NCBI RefSeq assembly: GCF_003286085.1
Contig: NW_020825288.1
Span: 28,148,001 to 28,212,000 of the forward strand
Source of the DNA: Drosophila persimilis
Lineage: Eukaryota > Arthropoda > Insecta > Diptera > Drosophilidae
Direction of reading: 5' to 3'
Length of the DNA stretch: 64,000 nucleotides
The notes beneath the pieces are model-generated. The model saw only the letters and a list, made by a program, of their open reading frames with translations, searched no databases and was not told where the DNA came from. This document shows positions 26,025-38,002 of the stretch, piece by piece; positions within the stretch are counted from its first letter, which is position 1, and the number at the start of each line of letters is the position of its first letter. The translations under genes and the position numbers were made by a program.

Positions 26025-27962
26025 TTACTTTTCAAAACTCTGATTGACGAAACCTGCATTGGTCGCATTCGCTGGGAAATTTGGCGGGGGACTTGGTATG
26101 CTGTAAACGGGATAAAGGGGTGCAAATTCGTTGATGCCAAACGCATGGATCTCCTCCTCATTGATATTTCCGCGGGGCGTGTGACGGGACTCCTCATATT
26201 TGGGAGCGTCTATACGGCATATACGAATATAAGTACAGCAATTATTAAAAGTGTTTTCAACTTACATATATCCCCTTGACTGGGTATCAAATCGTTGGGC
26301 ACACTCCCCAGGGCCGTGACCACAGGCAACTCGTCTGCAGGACCGTCATAGCGAGCACTTCGACGTATTGGCTGCTGGACAACAATCCCCGATACGGCCA
26401 GAGGCATGGTGCCAATCGTCACGGGCATGATCATCAGCTGCTCCTCGCGGAGGCTCTTGACCAACGCCTCCACCTCCACCTGGTAGGCAATCTGGATGAG
26501 ATTGCTTAGCTCCACACAGGTGGGAGGCGTGGAGGGTACGGGCAGGCCAATGGTCAGGGAGCGGGTGCACTGTTTCAGCACGGCATCTCCTTTCGCTCTG
26601 GAGATGATAATGCGTTCGACGCGTGCGTGGTCCGGACTGAGGCTGAAGTAGCGGACGAGCATCACCAGGGAGAGCCGGAGCTCGGAGACGGCCACACTGC
26701 TGTTGTTCACCACCACAACGGTGACGGGGATCTTCTGCCCAGGCACATATCCCGCCTGGGGCAGATTCAGCTCCAGCTTCAAGGGATCCGTCTTGCAGGG
26801 ACCACAGCAGAAGGTGCGATACCCCTCGCTGTGTGCCGCCAACTGGGGAAGGGGCAGGAGAAAATGAATTTCCCCGTCACAATCATCATGACTTACCCGA
26901 AGCTGTGGCGTTTCAAAGTTCAGATCCATCATCTTGAGCACTGTGAATCCCGTGGCATAGGCCTGATCGTATTTCCAGGGTCGAATGAGCAATACTTTGA
27001 CTATATAGCGAATGCAGCCATAGCGACCCTCAAAGGACGAAGGGCACTGGTAGGGCAGCTGGCAGGAAAAGTTATAGTTGTGCACCCCAGCCTGTATGGT
27101 GTGTCTGTTGTTGTCTGTCCGAAGAGATACTGATATAAGTTGATCCAGATCTGATTGGTTTATGACTCACTTTGCTCGGATCCCACCAGATATGTGTTGT
27201 ATGATAGATAGTCTTCTCTGCCCGCATACTGCTTAGTAGATCCCAGACTCTTTTCACTCCATTTGGTGATGGAGTAGCCGACTACCTTGAGCAAGACAGC
27301 TACACAGAGAGAATGAGAGAGAGAGGGGATACGAGTTTATCTTGAGAACTAATTTATAATCTGTTGAGACAGAGATTAACGTAGTTTTAATCTTAACTTT
27401 GTTACCAAACCCCAATGCACTCAATTAAGTCTAAAAATAAACACAATTTTTAATGAACGAACCTCTTTCCTTTATTTATATAACTAATATTCAAATTTTA
27501 GATATGGTTTAAGTTCTTTCCATTAATCTGGGAGTTGCCTAATACTAAAACGAAAGGTATTTCCGTTCTAATCTTATAATATATTCCGTTTGGCGTCTTA
27601 TCAATCAACTTCACACATTCCCCAGACCAAAAGAATTCCTCAAGTCAATGTCGTCATAAAAATATATATATCGCCAGTGCATACATATATGTATACCCCT
27701 ATCGTTATCGGGGAAATATTTATAATACTCTTACTAATCAGAACTTAAATTAAACAACTGCCAAAGCACCTTCAGTGCAAAGAACTCGCAATTAGGTAAA
27801 CTACTCGTACTCGTATTTTTAGGTAACTTGGATTTATGTTGATCTACCTTGAACCTCCTTTGGTTTGTCGGACTTGAGAGTCGCACAGCCACCCACCAGC
27901 TGTCCGGCATAGAAAGTGCCGAATCTATTATTATCGAAGCTGATCTCACACGTAACAACCAT
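26025..27962 (-). CDS. Arrestin cluster gene 1: alpha-arrestin, 407 aa
   Basis: Exons are 27962-27848, 27299-27171, 27114-26897, 26842-26266 and 26209-26025, 1224 nt in all. It is an alpha-arrestin (ARRDC type) with an arrestin N-lobe at about residues 5-150 that includes CPSSFEGRYGCIRY. The inter-lobe segment FCCGPCKTDPL leads into a C-lobe (GYVPGQKIPV, PPTCVELSNLIQIAYQVEVE, MPVTIGTMPL). The family recruits NEDD4-type ubiquitin ligases to membrane cargo. This member lacks a true PPxY, having YAPKYEES in its place, but keeps the tail motif APLYPVYSIPSPP. For exon 3 a nearer acceptor (start 27129) would leave only a 41-nt intron, so 27114 is preferred. The 54-nt intron 26896-26843 is in frame and stop-free. 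The gene has paired GATA sites about 130 bp upstream of the ATG. D. melanogaster has a related cluster (CG18744-CG18748); one-to-one orthology is not assigned. Confidence 0.85.
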
Positions 27963-28088
27963 TTTTGACTTGAGGTCTCCCGCGATCCACGCTACTTCGT
28001 CTGGGAGCAACGACTAAATTAAATGCGCTTCTGGACAGGGTCGTGGTCGTGCTTGGTCGTGCTTGGTCGTGGTGCGACCGCGTCGTAA

Positions 28089-28101
28089 GATAAGCGATAA
28101 G
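28089..28101 (-). promoter_or_regulatory. Paired GATA sites upstream of arrestin gene 1
   Basis: Two GATAAG hexamers one base apart lie 127-139 bp upstream of the start codon. Their orientation is opposite to that of the pairs at genes 2-5. Confidence 0.5.
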
Positions 28102-28741
28102 AGCTCTATAGCCGAAGGCGCGAACCGTACTTCTTAGAACAATATGTGCTCACATCGGACGTCGAGAATGGAAATCGTATAAGAGTTTGAACACCACGCA
28201 AACTGTGAGCATTTTTTTGTGGGGGTAAACGACTGGAGAAGTGGATGTTTGGGTTGGTTGCTATCGCTTTTGGGAAGTTAGGCCTTGGCACTGGACATTT
28301 TTTTTTTCAAGAATATTTCATGTTTAAGTGATTTTGATAAGAGTTTAGCATTAAGAAAAATGTGGAAGCATATCTTCTGGTGAACGGAGTGGAATGTTCA
28401 AGTGCAAAACTTAGTACTTAGTCAGAGGATGATATGGAGCACAATATTTCTATATTTATGACATCTTTTCCATGCATTTTTATATTTTCTGATGGCGTTA
28501 CGTTGCAAAAAATCGCAGGCATCATTTTTCTGGCCATACAGCGAAACCCATATCTGTAAAATTTTAGCTGATGTTGCAACAAAATTAAACCCACATTTTG
28601 CATACATTTTCTAACGTCTTTAATAACTAATATTTTCGTCATTTATGTTCGATTTATTTACATAGTTCGCTTCATATACAAAATAGTTGATATATGTATG
28701 CCTTCAAAGTATCTTTCCTATTTCTTTTTGTTGTGAGCTTT

Positions 28742-30481
28742 TCACAGCCAAGTTCCCTTATCCTTGTCTGTATCCGCAGCTGGATTCACAAAGGCCCTTT
28801 CGGCCATATAGTTCTGAGTCCAGTCGGATGGAGGAGGGACCGTGGGACTTGGTATATCGAAGACCGGATAGAGCGGCTTGTAGACGCTGCCATCGGGATT
28901 GAGAGTATTTGGTGGTACTGGCTCTAGGTCGTCGTCTGGGTCGTCTGTCTTACTGGTAGAAGCGGCAGATCGCATATGAATGGCCTCCTGATAGTTGGGA
29001 GGAGCTGAAATGGGAAGAAGTGCCATTGAATCCCAATCAAAGATTTTATTTTCGTGGATAACTTACGTATAGTATCATCCACAGCCCAGGGACTGGCGGG
29101 ATCTACTGGCGGAGCGGAGGCCAATCCCTGAACATCAAGTGGTTGTTGTGGCATGCCACGGGGCTGAATGTGAACGTGCTGGGACAAGGGCACACTGCCA
29201 ATGGTCAACGGAACGCTGACCTGCTCGTTGGTGTGGCATCCCTTGACCTGTGCCTCCACCTCCACCTGGTAGGCAATCTGTATGATGCCGCACAGATTGA
29301 AGCACGTTGGTGGGGTGGCAGGCACCCTCAGCTCATAGTTGAACAGCTTCTTGCAGTTCCTTGACACGGGATCCCCCTTGACGGTGCTCAGGGTGAACCT
29401 CTCGAAAGTGGAGTTCGGCATCGATGGGGGCTTGCTGTGATACGTGACCAACATGACGAGGGTGACCATCAGTTGCTCCACAGGAATGTGACTGTCGTTG
29501 GTCACCAGCACGCTCAGGGGTACATTCTGTCCGGGCACAAAGCCTGTCTGGGGCAGAGTCAGCTGCAGAGCCAGCGGATCCGAGGTACAGGGCCAGCAGC
29601 AGTAGGTCTTCGAGGTCTCACTGTGAGCGGGCACCCTCAGCAGGGGACTGTCAAAGTTCAGGTCCATCACTTTGAGTACAGTGAAGCAGCGCGTATAGTT
29701 CTGATCGAACTTCCAGGGTCGCACAAGGGTGACATTCGTCATGTAGCGAACGCGTCCATGGGTGCCCTCAAAGGAGGAGGGACACTCTGTGGGGATCTGA
29801 CAGGCAAAGTTGTAGACGTGTATGCCCGGTTCAATGGAGCATTGGCCTGGAAATAAGGAAAATTAAAAGCTCATTCGGTCGGCAAAAAGATCTATGATCA
29901 CTTACTGCTCAAGTTGGAACCCACTAGGAAGGTTTTAGATGCTATATAATCCTCCCGACCATAGAATGTGTGTTGTGCCCTGCGTCTCCTTGTACTACCT
30001 GTTGTCCTCTCGCGCCATCGGGTCTCCGAATAACCATTTATATTTAATGTGACGGCTGCAAAAATGTGTAAAAACCCACACTTAATTCCATTTAATGCGA
30101 AATCATTGATTACTTAAAAATAATATTAATCTTATCGCATGCTAATATTTATCAGATATGAACACCGAACACCTCTCTATTTGAAATAGATTTTGCACGT
30201 GTGGTGCTCGATCCTCTCCCACAGCATTCTAAATACATATAATGATTCATAGCTCTTGCTCTTGGATCTCTGGGGTAAAAAATGTTAGACCGCACTTGAA
30301 AATTCAGCGATAAGATAAAGATAAAGAATGCATGAGTCATGAGTGAAACTGAAAGAAATGGCATACCTTTCACCAACTTCACTTTGTCCAATTTCAAAGT
30401 AACCCTTCCCGTCAGTACTTGGCCCCCAAAATACGTGCCATGGGGATTGTTATCGAACTCGATTTCACAGGTTACAGTCAT
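28742..30481 (-). CDS. Arrestin cluster gene 2: alpha-arrestin with PPxY, 435 aa
   Basis: Exons are 30481-30367, 30055-29906, 29846-29067 and 29004-28742, 1308 nt. The arrestin N-lobe contains CPSSFEGTHGRVRYMTNV. The linker YCCWPCTSDPL starts the C-lobe, which has GFVPGQNVPLSVLV, TPPTCFNLCGIIQIAYQVEV and VPLTIGSVPL. The tail begins with PPPNYQEAIH, a class I WW ligand predicted to bind NEDD4-family ligases, and later has YKPLYPVFDIPSPT, the second conserved tail motif. The phase-0 intron found between the lobes in genes 1, 3, 4, 6, 8 and 10 is absent here. The first exon is 115 nt and the second 150 nt, as in genes 3 and 4. TATA, initiator and tandem GATA motifs lie upstream. It probably acts as a cytosolic adaptor in endocytic trafficking. 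Cargo is unknown. Confidence 0.9.
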
Positions 30482-30700
30482 AATGGTACCCGTTTCGAGT
30501 ATCGCTGTATCTGTATGTTTATTGCCTTGTGGCTAGCACGTTACACAACTGATTTGATTTTAATGCCAACTTATGCAGGTTCTTTCCACAGTATTTGCTC
30601 TCGTACGCGGTGCGGTTCTCCCCCGCAGAAGATTGGTTTGGCAAAATCTCGGAAACAGCAGCAGCGATACGAGTGAACCCGCCCGGTTGGCTGCCAGAAA

Positions 30701-30793
30701 CAAACTGAGAATGAAACAAATACTGCGCTGGGGTTATATTCTATCATATATTGGTAACCACGGCAATGGCCAGGCCATTTCTTTATCTTATCT
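30701..30793 (-). promoter_or_regulatory. Promoter of arrestin gene 2: GATA pair, TATA, initiator
   Basis: On the minus strand a GATAAGATAA pair lies at 30791-30782. It is followed by ATATAA near 30739-30734 and TCAGTTTG at 30708-30701, with A+1 at 30706. The TATA box lies about 32 bp upstream of the predicted start, as expected for a focused fly promoter. Confidence 0.6.
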
Positions 30794-30950
30794 CTGTCAC
30801 AATTTTGAATTATACTCATATATATCTCATACAAAGATACCTCTTTCAAAAGGTGCAAAACACACAGTCCTTGGAAGTGTCTTCCTTTGGAGAATTTGAT
30901 CATTTTGGGTTTCAGTTTTCCAGAGTTCTTCACTTGAAAGTTTTGCTTGT

Positions 30951-32503
30951 TCACTTCTTATCCTCTTCGAAATATCCTGAGGGGTCTTCCTTCTTCTCTT
31001 CAACATATCCTGCCTGAGCTTCCTGCTTCTCCTTTGCTGGAGTTGTTAAGTCGAAAACAGGGTATAAAGGCTTATAGGGCAATCCACCCGATGGATCTGT
31101 ATCTGCTGGCATTAGCTTGGACTTCTCTGCATCCTTCTGGACGTGCATGGCTTCTGAATAGCTAGGAGGAGCTGTAGAGAGAAAAGTCATCATCCAAGTT
31201 AATCCAAGACCAAAAAAAATCCCCATTGAAGCTTACGTATTGAGGGATCATCTTCCCAGGGACTGTCAGGAGCGGTTGGACCAGCAGCACCTTCTACAAA
31301 TTGTTGGCCATCGCTTGGAATCAAAGTCAAGGCTGCTGGATCTGGCACCAGGGGCTTGTCCTCGTCCACCTTCTCCTGCTGCAGTGTTTGCCGTATCTGC
31401 GCCGACAGAGGCGCACCACAGATAGTCACAGGCACATTGAGTGTGGCATTCACATGCATTCCCTTGACTTTGGCCACCACTTCGATCTGGTAGGAAATTT
31501 TGATAATGCGACACAGATGGAAGCACGTGGGCGGAGTGGAGGGCACTTGCAGCTGGAACTCGAATTGCTTTCGGGTGTTTCTCAACACCCCATCGGCTTT
31601 CATTTTGACTACTGAGAAGCGCTCCATATTTTGGCCACTACTCAGGTCGCTATAGTAAGTGACGATCATGGCCAGGCTCACTTTTAGCTCGTGCACTTTG
31701 ATGTTGCTCTCGTTTCCCACCAGGACACACAAGGGAACCGTTTGGCCCGGCACAAAGATCGATTGGGGCAGCATTAGCTCCAGGCTCAAAGGATCCGATT
31801 TGAAGGGCCAGAAACCAAAGGTTTTTTCGGACTTTGCCTGCACTGGAACCTAAATCAATAATTTAATGAAAAGTAATTATATTTTCTAAATGAAAAACTC
31901 ACATGATCAACAGAATTGTAGCCGAACAAGTCCTTCGTTTGCAGCACAGTGAAAGTACGAGAGAACAAACTATCGTAATTCCAGGATTTCACGATATTGA
32001 TGCCGATCCTATAGCTAATACGACCAATGTTTCCCTCGAACGAAGAGGGACAATGGTCGGGTATTTTACAAGCAAACTGGTATGTCCTTGTCCCCGGCTC
32101 AAAGGGAGATTCTGAAAAAGGATATGTGCCCTTGAAGTTGAGAGACAATACCCTTAAGATTCGATCTTACCAGCGCTGGTACTCGAACCAAAGAGATAGA
32201 CCTTGCTGGACATATACTTTTCAAATCCATTGTACGATTCCGAAGAGGATTTGTTATTCGAATCCGTTCGGCTCTCCGTCCAATGGGTCTCGGCAAATCC
32301 TCTGACCTTTAGGAAAATGGCTGACGATGAGAATGGGGGGAATTATTGGGAATCTAATCTGGAGCACTTTTGATAATCACGCACTCACCCTTGACTTGTT
32401 TCAATGTGTCCGTGCTGAGTGTCACCTGGCCAAAAATCGTTTGTCCGGCATAGTAAACCCCATGGGTATTGTTATGAAATAGAATTTGACAAATTATCCC
32501 CAT
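30951..32503 (-). CDS. Arrestin cluster gene 3: alpha-arrestin with PPxY, 435 aa
   Basis: Exons are 32503-32389, 32320-32171, 32111-31903, 31849-31237 and 31171-30951, 1308 nt. The N-lobe is normal (FACKIPDHCPSSFEGNIGRI). The lobe junction is FGFWPFKSDPLSLEL: the cysteines found here in most paralogues are replaced. The C-lobe has FVPGQTVPLCVLVGNES, PPTCFHLCRIIKISYQIEV and VPVTICGAPL. The tail starts PPPSYSEAMH (PPxY), then YKPLYPVFDLTTP, and ends in a charged repeat-like segment rich in Glu and Lys. Its five-exon structure is the same as gene 4 in every intron phase. The GATA pair and initiator upstream match genes 2, 4 and 5. It is the same predicted ubiquitin-ligase adaptor type, with no known cargo. 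Confidence 0.9.
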
Positions 32504-32597
32504 GATTCTAAAGATAACGTTGATTTACAATAGGAATCACTCTGGTTATTGCTTTTGTTTGATTGTAGCACTGTTTCCCCTTCGATGGCTTATAGCG

Positions 32598-32668
32598 TAC
32601 TGACAATAGGAGCCTTCTTTCTAGTTCTTTTTGTGCTTTTTTTGGTGGTGGGCTTGAATTATCTTATC
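32598..32668 (-). promoter_or_regulatory. Promoter of arrestin gene 3: GATA pair and initiator
   Basis: On the minus strand GATAAGATAA lies at 32668-32659, and the initiator TCAGTA at 32603-32598 has A+1 at 32601. No clear TATA box is visible. More GATA-type sites lie further upstream, at about 32786-32810. Confidence 0.5.
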
Positions 32669-33059
32669 AAAGCCATCATAAATATAATTCTTGGTAAACG
32701 AAACAACAAATTTCTTTGCATTGATCACCATCGCTTACAGCAACAAACAAAAGTGTGCGAAACAATATCAGTCGGCACTATAATACTGATAAGAGATAGA
32801 CAGATAACCAAATGAGCAACTCAGGGGGGGTTCACCTTTTATTCGAGGAACAATTGACTCATTCGGGGTACGAAAGAAGCCATAGCTTTCCACTCAACTC
32901 AAACAATTGAGGAGAGGCACCTGGGTCCCAGATAGTATAGAAATATTCTCGTCTTCTCTTCAGTCTCAGTAAATGCCTAGCAATAATCGCACGAAGTCGA
33001 AAGGCTATACTTTCATTGTTTTATTGGTATATTTTAATAATTTATTACACAAATGTTCC

Positions 33060-34610
33060 TTACATCCAAGTGCTTCTATCGATATCCTCATTGATAAAAC
33101 CTCCTTCTGACTGATAGCTCTTTGGTATCTCAATAGAATTTTCCATTTCAGTGGGCAGATCAAAGACAGCATACAAAGGGGTATATACAATCTTTTCGGA
33201 TTGGGCCCTCTTTAGGGATTTATTCTTCGACTTGGATGACCTTTTGCCATTTGTTCGTATGTGTTTGGCCTCAGAGAACTTTGGTGCCGCTGAAAATGCA
33301 CAAAATCTCAATAGAATTCGAGATAAGATAATCAATTACTTACGTATAGAAGGATCTGCTGCCCAGGGACTGGGTGGATAAACTGCCACATCAACCACGT
33401 CTTCCTCCATCAAAATCAAAGCCTTGGCATCCACTTCTGGTGGCAGTAGATCGCCCTCCCAAGTGCTGGGTTGCTTCTGCAGTTCTTTGGTCAGTGGTAC
33501 GCTTCCTATAGTCACTGGCATATGAACACTCTGACCCGAATGACAGCCCTTGACCTTGACCTCAGCCTCCACCTGATATGCGATCTGAATGATGCTGCAG
33601 AGGTTGAAGCAGGTCGGCGGCGTGGCTGGCACTTTAAGATCAAAAGTGAATTGTTTTCGTCTATTTTTCGAGACACCCTCGCCCGCCTTCTCAGCAACCA
33701 CAAAGCGGTCCTTGTTGGTGTCCGGACACGGGGGCCGACTGTAGTATATAACGACCATAGTCAATCGAACGGTGATTTCCTCAACCTGAATGGAACTGTC
33801 ATTAGAGACGAGGACACCTATGGGTATAGTCTGTCCTGGTACGAAGCCACCTTGGGGCAAGGAGAGGCGAAGACTCAGTGGTTTCGAGGTGCAGGGAAAA
33901 CAGCAGTAGGTCCTCTGAGATTCGACTTGAGTCGGAACCTAAAAGAAAGAAGAGATCTGAATCTAAGGGAGATTCCTGCCCCATACCTACCCTCAACATC
34001 AGGCTCTCCGTGTTCAAGTCCATCACTTTAAGGACAGTAAAGCAACGATTAAAGTTCTGATCAAAGGTCCAGGGACGTAAAAACATCACATTTACAATAT
34101 AACGCACTCGACCATAAGTACCCTCGAAAGATGAGGGACAGGTCAAGGGTATTTGGCAGGCAAACCGGTATGTTCTCGTGCCAGGCTCAATTGGCACGTC
34201 TAAAATGGGGATATTTTACTCCTAATTGTATATTTTTGTATACTTCCTTGATCTTGCCTATGCTGGAGCTCGATCCATGCAGATATGCCTTTGTGGCCAG
34301 ATAATCCACATGTCCATTAAACGACGAGCCACTCGATTGATCCCCCGAATCGTATTCGGTATCCATCCAATGTGTTTCAGCATATCCTTTTATTTTAAGT
34401 ACCACAGCTAAAAATAGAGTAGACATTTATCAGTGGATTATTTTGTTAAGTAATTTTGAAACCCACAAAAAACTCCCCTCCAAAGAGATATGACTCACCT
34501 TTAACCTGTTTCACCTTGTCCGTTTTGATCACCACTTGACCAGAGATCACCTGCCCGGCATAGTAAATCCCCTGGGCATTGTTATTAAACTCTATCTCAC
34601 AGATTACCAT
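33060..34610 (-). CDS. Arrestin cluster gene 4: alpha-arrestin, GC-AG intron, 431 aa
   Basis: Exons are 34610-34499, 34407-34258, 34199-33991, 33938-33344 and 33289-33060, 1296 nt. The N-lobe has CQIPLTCPSSFEGTYGRVRY, the junction is YCCFPCTSKPL, and the C-lobe has GGFVPGQTIPIGVLV, TPPTCFNLCSIIQIAYQVEAE and MPVTIGSVPL. The PPxY position reads PAPKFSEAKH, so the WW ligand is lost, while YTPLYAVFDLPTE keeps the second tail motif. The tail is lysine/serine-rich. The second intron (34257-34200) begins GCAAGA instead of GT. No GT in the correct phase is available, and the exon is 150 nt as in genes 2 and 3, so a GC-AG intron is the best model. A tandem GATA pair lies upstream. Confidence 0.87.
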
Positions 34611-34688
34611 ACTTCTGATTGATTTTTACCGATGATCACGCAACGAGTATGGTATTTTCTGTAACCTTTCCGAAGCGTCGTCGCCCTG

Positions 34689-34761
34689 CAAACTGAAGAC
34701 AACTGGCACTATTTATTCTGTACTTTTGGGCAATATTTTTTGTGTGCTTTATTATCTTATC
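34689..34761 (-). promoter_or_regulatory. Promoter of arrestin gene 4: GATA pair, TATA-like, initiator
   Basis: On the minus strand GATAAGATAA lies at 34761-34752. AATAAATAG is near 34717-34709, rather close to the initiator, and TCAGTTTG at 34696-34689 has A+1 at 34694. Confidence 0.5.
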
Positions 34762-35033
34762 AATGTGATAATTATTTATGTATTTAAAAAGTTAATTTAC
34801 TGCATATTTCTATTGATGTATTTACATGTGTAACTGCTGGATATGGAATGACGTGAGGAAAAAAATTGATAACTCTAGGGCTAGTGACTCGCGAAGGTTG
34901 AGGTACGAGAGATACGAGATAGCTATAGAAATATATAATTATCAGGGGGTTGTAATCTCTAAAGTATACCGTCAATAAGTCTATTGAATTTTCCCAGAAG
35001 TTTGTGGGGTAGAAATTTTCACTCAAAACTCAC

Positions 35034-35053
35034 CTCTCTCTCTCTCTCTCTCT
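35034..35053. repeat. (CT)n microsatellite
   Basis: A run of about ten CT dinucleotides in the divergent region between arrestin genes 4 and 5. Confidence 0.9.
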
Positions 35054-35101
35054 GATTTCGTTGCAACATTTTCTGTGGTGTTTGTGGAGAGTTAGTGGAC
35101 C

Positions 35102-35180
35102 GATAAGATAATGCCAAAGCCCAGTCAATATTTGTTACGGGTGCGCATAGGCCAGGCTAAAACCAGAGATAGTCTCAGTC
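35102..35180 (+). promoter_or_regulatory. Promoter of arrestin gene 5: GATA pair and initiator
   Basis: GATAAGATAA lies at 35102-35111 and TCAGTC at 35175-35180 with A+1 at 35177. A further TGATAAG lies just before the start codon, near 35224. Order and orientation match the promoters of genes 2-4. Confidence 0.55.
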
Positions 35181-35252
35181 TACGCTGGGCAACGAGTGCG
35201 GTCGGATCGCTCACTGAAAACAGCTGATAAGTGGAGACCCACCATCGCCGAT

Positions 35253-37125
35253 ATGTCCAAGAACTGCATGATAACGTTCGATCAGAATGAGCACGGTACC
35301 TATTTCACCGGCCAGGTGGTAACCGGGAAAGTGATTGTTAATCTGACAAAGACCAAGAAACTGCGTGGTAAGTAAACTAGGATCTGATTGGATAGGGATC
35401 CCTATCCCTTCCAAATTTCATTAACCATCTACAGTGGCTGTCTGCTTATCTGTTTCGGGCGTATCTTATCGCCGTTGGATAATGTTGGCGTTTTCGCAAT
35501 GCAAAACCATTTCTAAAAACCATACAAATGGGTAATTTAATGATAACCGCAGCGAAATCTATATACTATGTATTTTTGATAATTGATGATGCCACCAGCC
35601 ACACCTCAGAGTGTATGTGTGTGTGGGTGCGTGGGGGATGTACACACAAAAGTTATTTAATTGGCTAGACATTAAATTCAGGAAATGCCAGAGGGTGTTA
35701 GTCATTTTTTTGTGCAGGTTTTTGAGTTTCAATAAATAAAAGTGAAAACATTTGGCCGTAATTCTCTTCTATTTTTTTTTCCAGGAATCAAACTGCAAAT
35801 CAGTGGCTATGCCTTGGCCCAATGGAGGGTTCGAAGACGTGGCAAAGCCATGCCCATACAGAATCCAAAGAAGAGAACCAAAAACATGTTCAGTGGACGC
35901 GAGGATTACATAGCCTCCACCACATATCTGATGGGATCGGAGCAGGGCAGCTGTTTCAACATTGATGCGGGCACATACACCTACACCTTTGCCTGTCCCA
36001 TACCCAACCACTGCCCATCGTCCTTCGAGGGTGCCTACGGACACATACGGTACCTGGCAAAGGTGACGTTTCTGAAGGCAGGAGCCTCAAACCGCACCCA
36101 CAATGTGGGCTTCACTGTACTCAAACTATTGGATCTGAATCAGGAGAGTAAGATGCTCCGCGAACCGGCGAGCAATGAGGCCCTTGAATACTTCTGCATG
36201 ATGCACACACATCCCGTGGAACTGAAGGTGACACTGCAGCAGCAGGGCTATGTCCCGGGACAGTTTATGCTAATCCACGCCCAAGTGCGCAACGACTCCA
36301 GTTCCGATTGCAAGAAGCTGTTGATTATGATCCATCTGCGGTCCACCTACACGGCGGATCAACCCTCGCTACGCACCACCTCCGAGAAGATCATGTTGGT
36401 CAAGCGTGAATGCGGACCCGTGGCCCATCACGCCCAGAAGATATACACGGAGACGCTGCGCATACCGGCCACGGCCCCCACCTGCGAGCACCTCAGCAAG
36501 GTGGTGAGGGTGTCCTATGAGGTGCGAGTGGTGGCCGTAATGAATTGGTTGATGCCCAACCCGAGGGTCGTCATACCCATTACCATTGGCAATGTCCCAC
36601 TGACCACAGCGGGTCCTTCGTTCCCTCAGACGCCCCTCCCATCGGATTTGCCCTGCACTTCCACACGAGCCATGGAACTCGCACAAATGGGAGTGGGAGG
36701 AGGAATGAATAATTCTGGCTACGAGCGGACTGAATCACTGGAAGATTTCGAGCTGCCAGAGGATGGCGATGATGAGCTGGAAACAGCCGATGAATTCGTT
36801 GCAGATTTACGTATGTCCCACATAATGATCCCCAAAGAATTTTTATTAATTTTATTTACCCATAGCTCCTCCAACATATGAACAGGCTATTTTCATGTCC
36901 ACCGACATAGCCGACACAGATGCCAATACCGTGAGCGAAGCCTCCCAGTTTACGCCCCGGTATCCCGTCTTCGATGTGGATACCTTCCAGACCCCACCAC
37001 CAAATCCTCCACAGAAGAAGAGACGTCGTCGTCGCCGAAGACCCGCCGATCCGGGTCAGCAAAAATCAAATCCGGAGAAGCAACAGCTGGAGAAGCAACC
37101 AGTCGAGTCCCCCGTGCAGATTTGA
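35253..37125 (+). CDS. Arrestin cluster gene 5: alpha-arrestin with PPxY, 466 aa
   Basis: Exons are 35253-35367, 35785-36810 and 36866-37125, 1401 nt. One 1026-nt exon carries most of both lobes, so the second and inter-lobe introns of genes 1, 3 and 4 are absent. N-lobe markers are CPIPNHCPSSFEGAYGHIRY. The lobe junction EYFCMMHTHPVELK has lost the CCxPC pattern. C-lobe markers are GYVPGQFMLIHAQV, APTCEHLSKVVRVSYEVRV and IPITIGNVPL. An acidic linker (EDFELPEDGDDELE) precedes the last intron. The tail starts PPPTYEQA (PPxY), then FTPRYPVFDVDTF, a KKRRRRRRRP basic block and a Gln/Glu-rich end. The basic block could be a nuclear-localization or phospholipid-binding element (inference). It is divergent to gene 4. 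Confidence 0.9.
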
Positions 37126-38002
37126 GCGGGGCGCTTATCACGGGAAATCACAACGATATCTTATCTCTGGCAGTATTTTGCTTCGCTTTACGGTGTCCCA
37201 AGACCCAAGAACTAACCAAACTGTTAACTTTTACATATACATATATGTACATACATATGTATACAATCTATTCAAAGATACCCCCACATACAGAATGTTA
37301 AATAAACAAACAAGGGTATAAAAGTGTCTTCCACGACTACGATAAAATAATGCTGTCTTCAAACGCAAAAACTAAAGCCTTATCGAAGCATTGAACAAAT
37401 ATTTGAATTATATCAGAAATTATGGCACTCTAACCTTTGACCTTTGATTAATACTGAGAATATACAAGCTCTGGGGCTAAAATCCATTGATATAATATTT
37501 GTTCCAATGTAAATTCAATTTTTATAATTAAAATCCAGGGCAACCCTAAAAGACCCTACTTATTCAGACAGCTGTTTTTGGAAATTGAACTTTTTGGAGC
37601 CTAAAATATCATTTAATAAGATTTTTGTTTTTGTCTCTTGACCTCGAAATTCGTAACAAAAGCCAAGAATATCAGTGTAACAACAACAACAAAAACGGCC
37701 TACAGAATGTGACGTATCTTTGGGAGAGCGCACGCCTCAAAGCTCCAATCGGCAAAAGCTTTCGCTCTCACCAACTGATGATGTCACGCCAGCTGCTCCA
37801 CCACTCTCTCTCTCTCTTTTCCAGAGCTTCTGAAACTTATTTACCCGTTCATTTTCGTTTCGGTCGGTTGTTGTTTGGTCTGTTTTTTTGCATGTACGCA
37901 GAATAAATACATATATTCTACAAATGTTCCTTTAAAACTAAAATTTTTAATTGGTGTGCTGCACGCCATTTGAAAAATTGAGAGTTTAGTTTAGAAGCCA
38001 AA
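37126..38002. other. Intergenic region between arrestin genes 5 and 6
   Basis: It holds the probable 3' UTR of gene 5, with AATAAA near 37300, and the upstream region of gene 6, with a CT tract near 37805-37820. A GATATCTTATC element lies about 30 bp after the gene 5 stop. No gene is seen. Confidence 0.6.

Noticed and set aside
27114..27129. Earlier acceptor for exon 3 of arrestin gene 1 (exon start 27129)
   Set aside because: It is in frame, but it would leave an intron of only 41 nt, below the usual fly minimum; the acceptor giving 56 nt was preferred.
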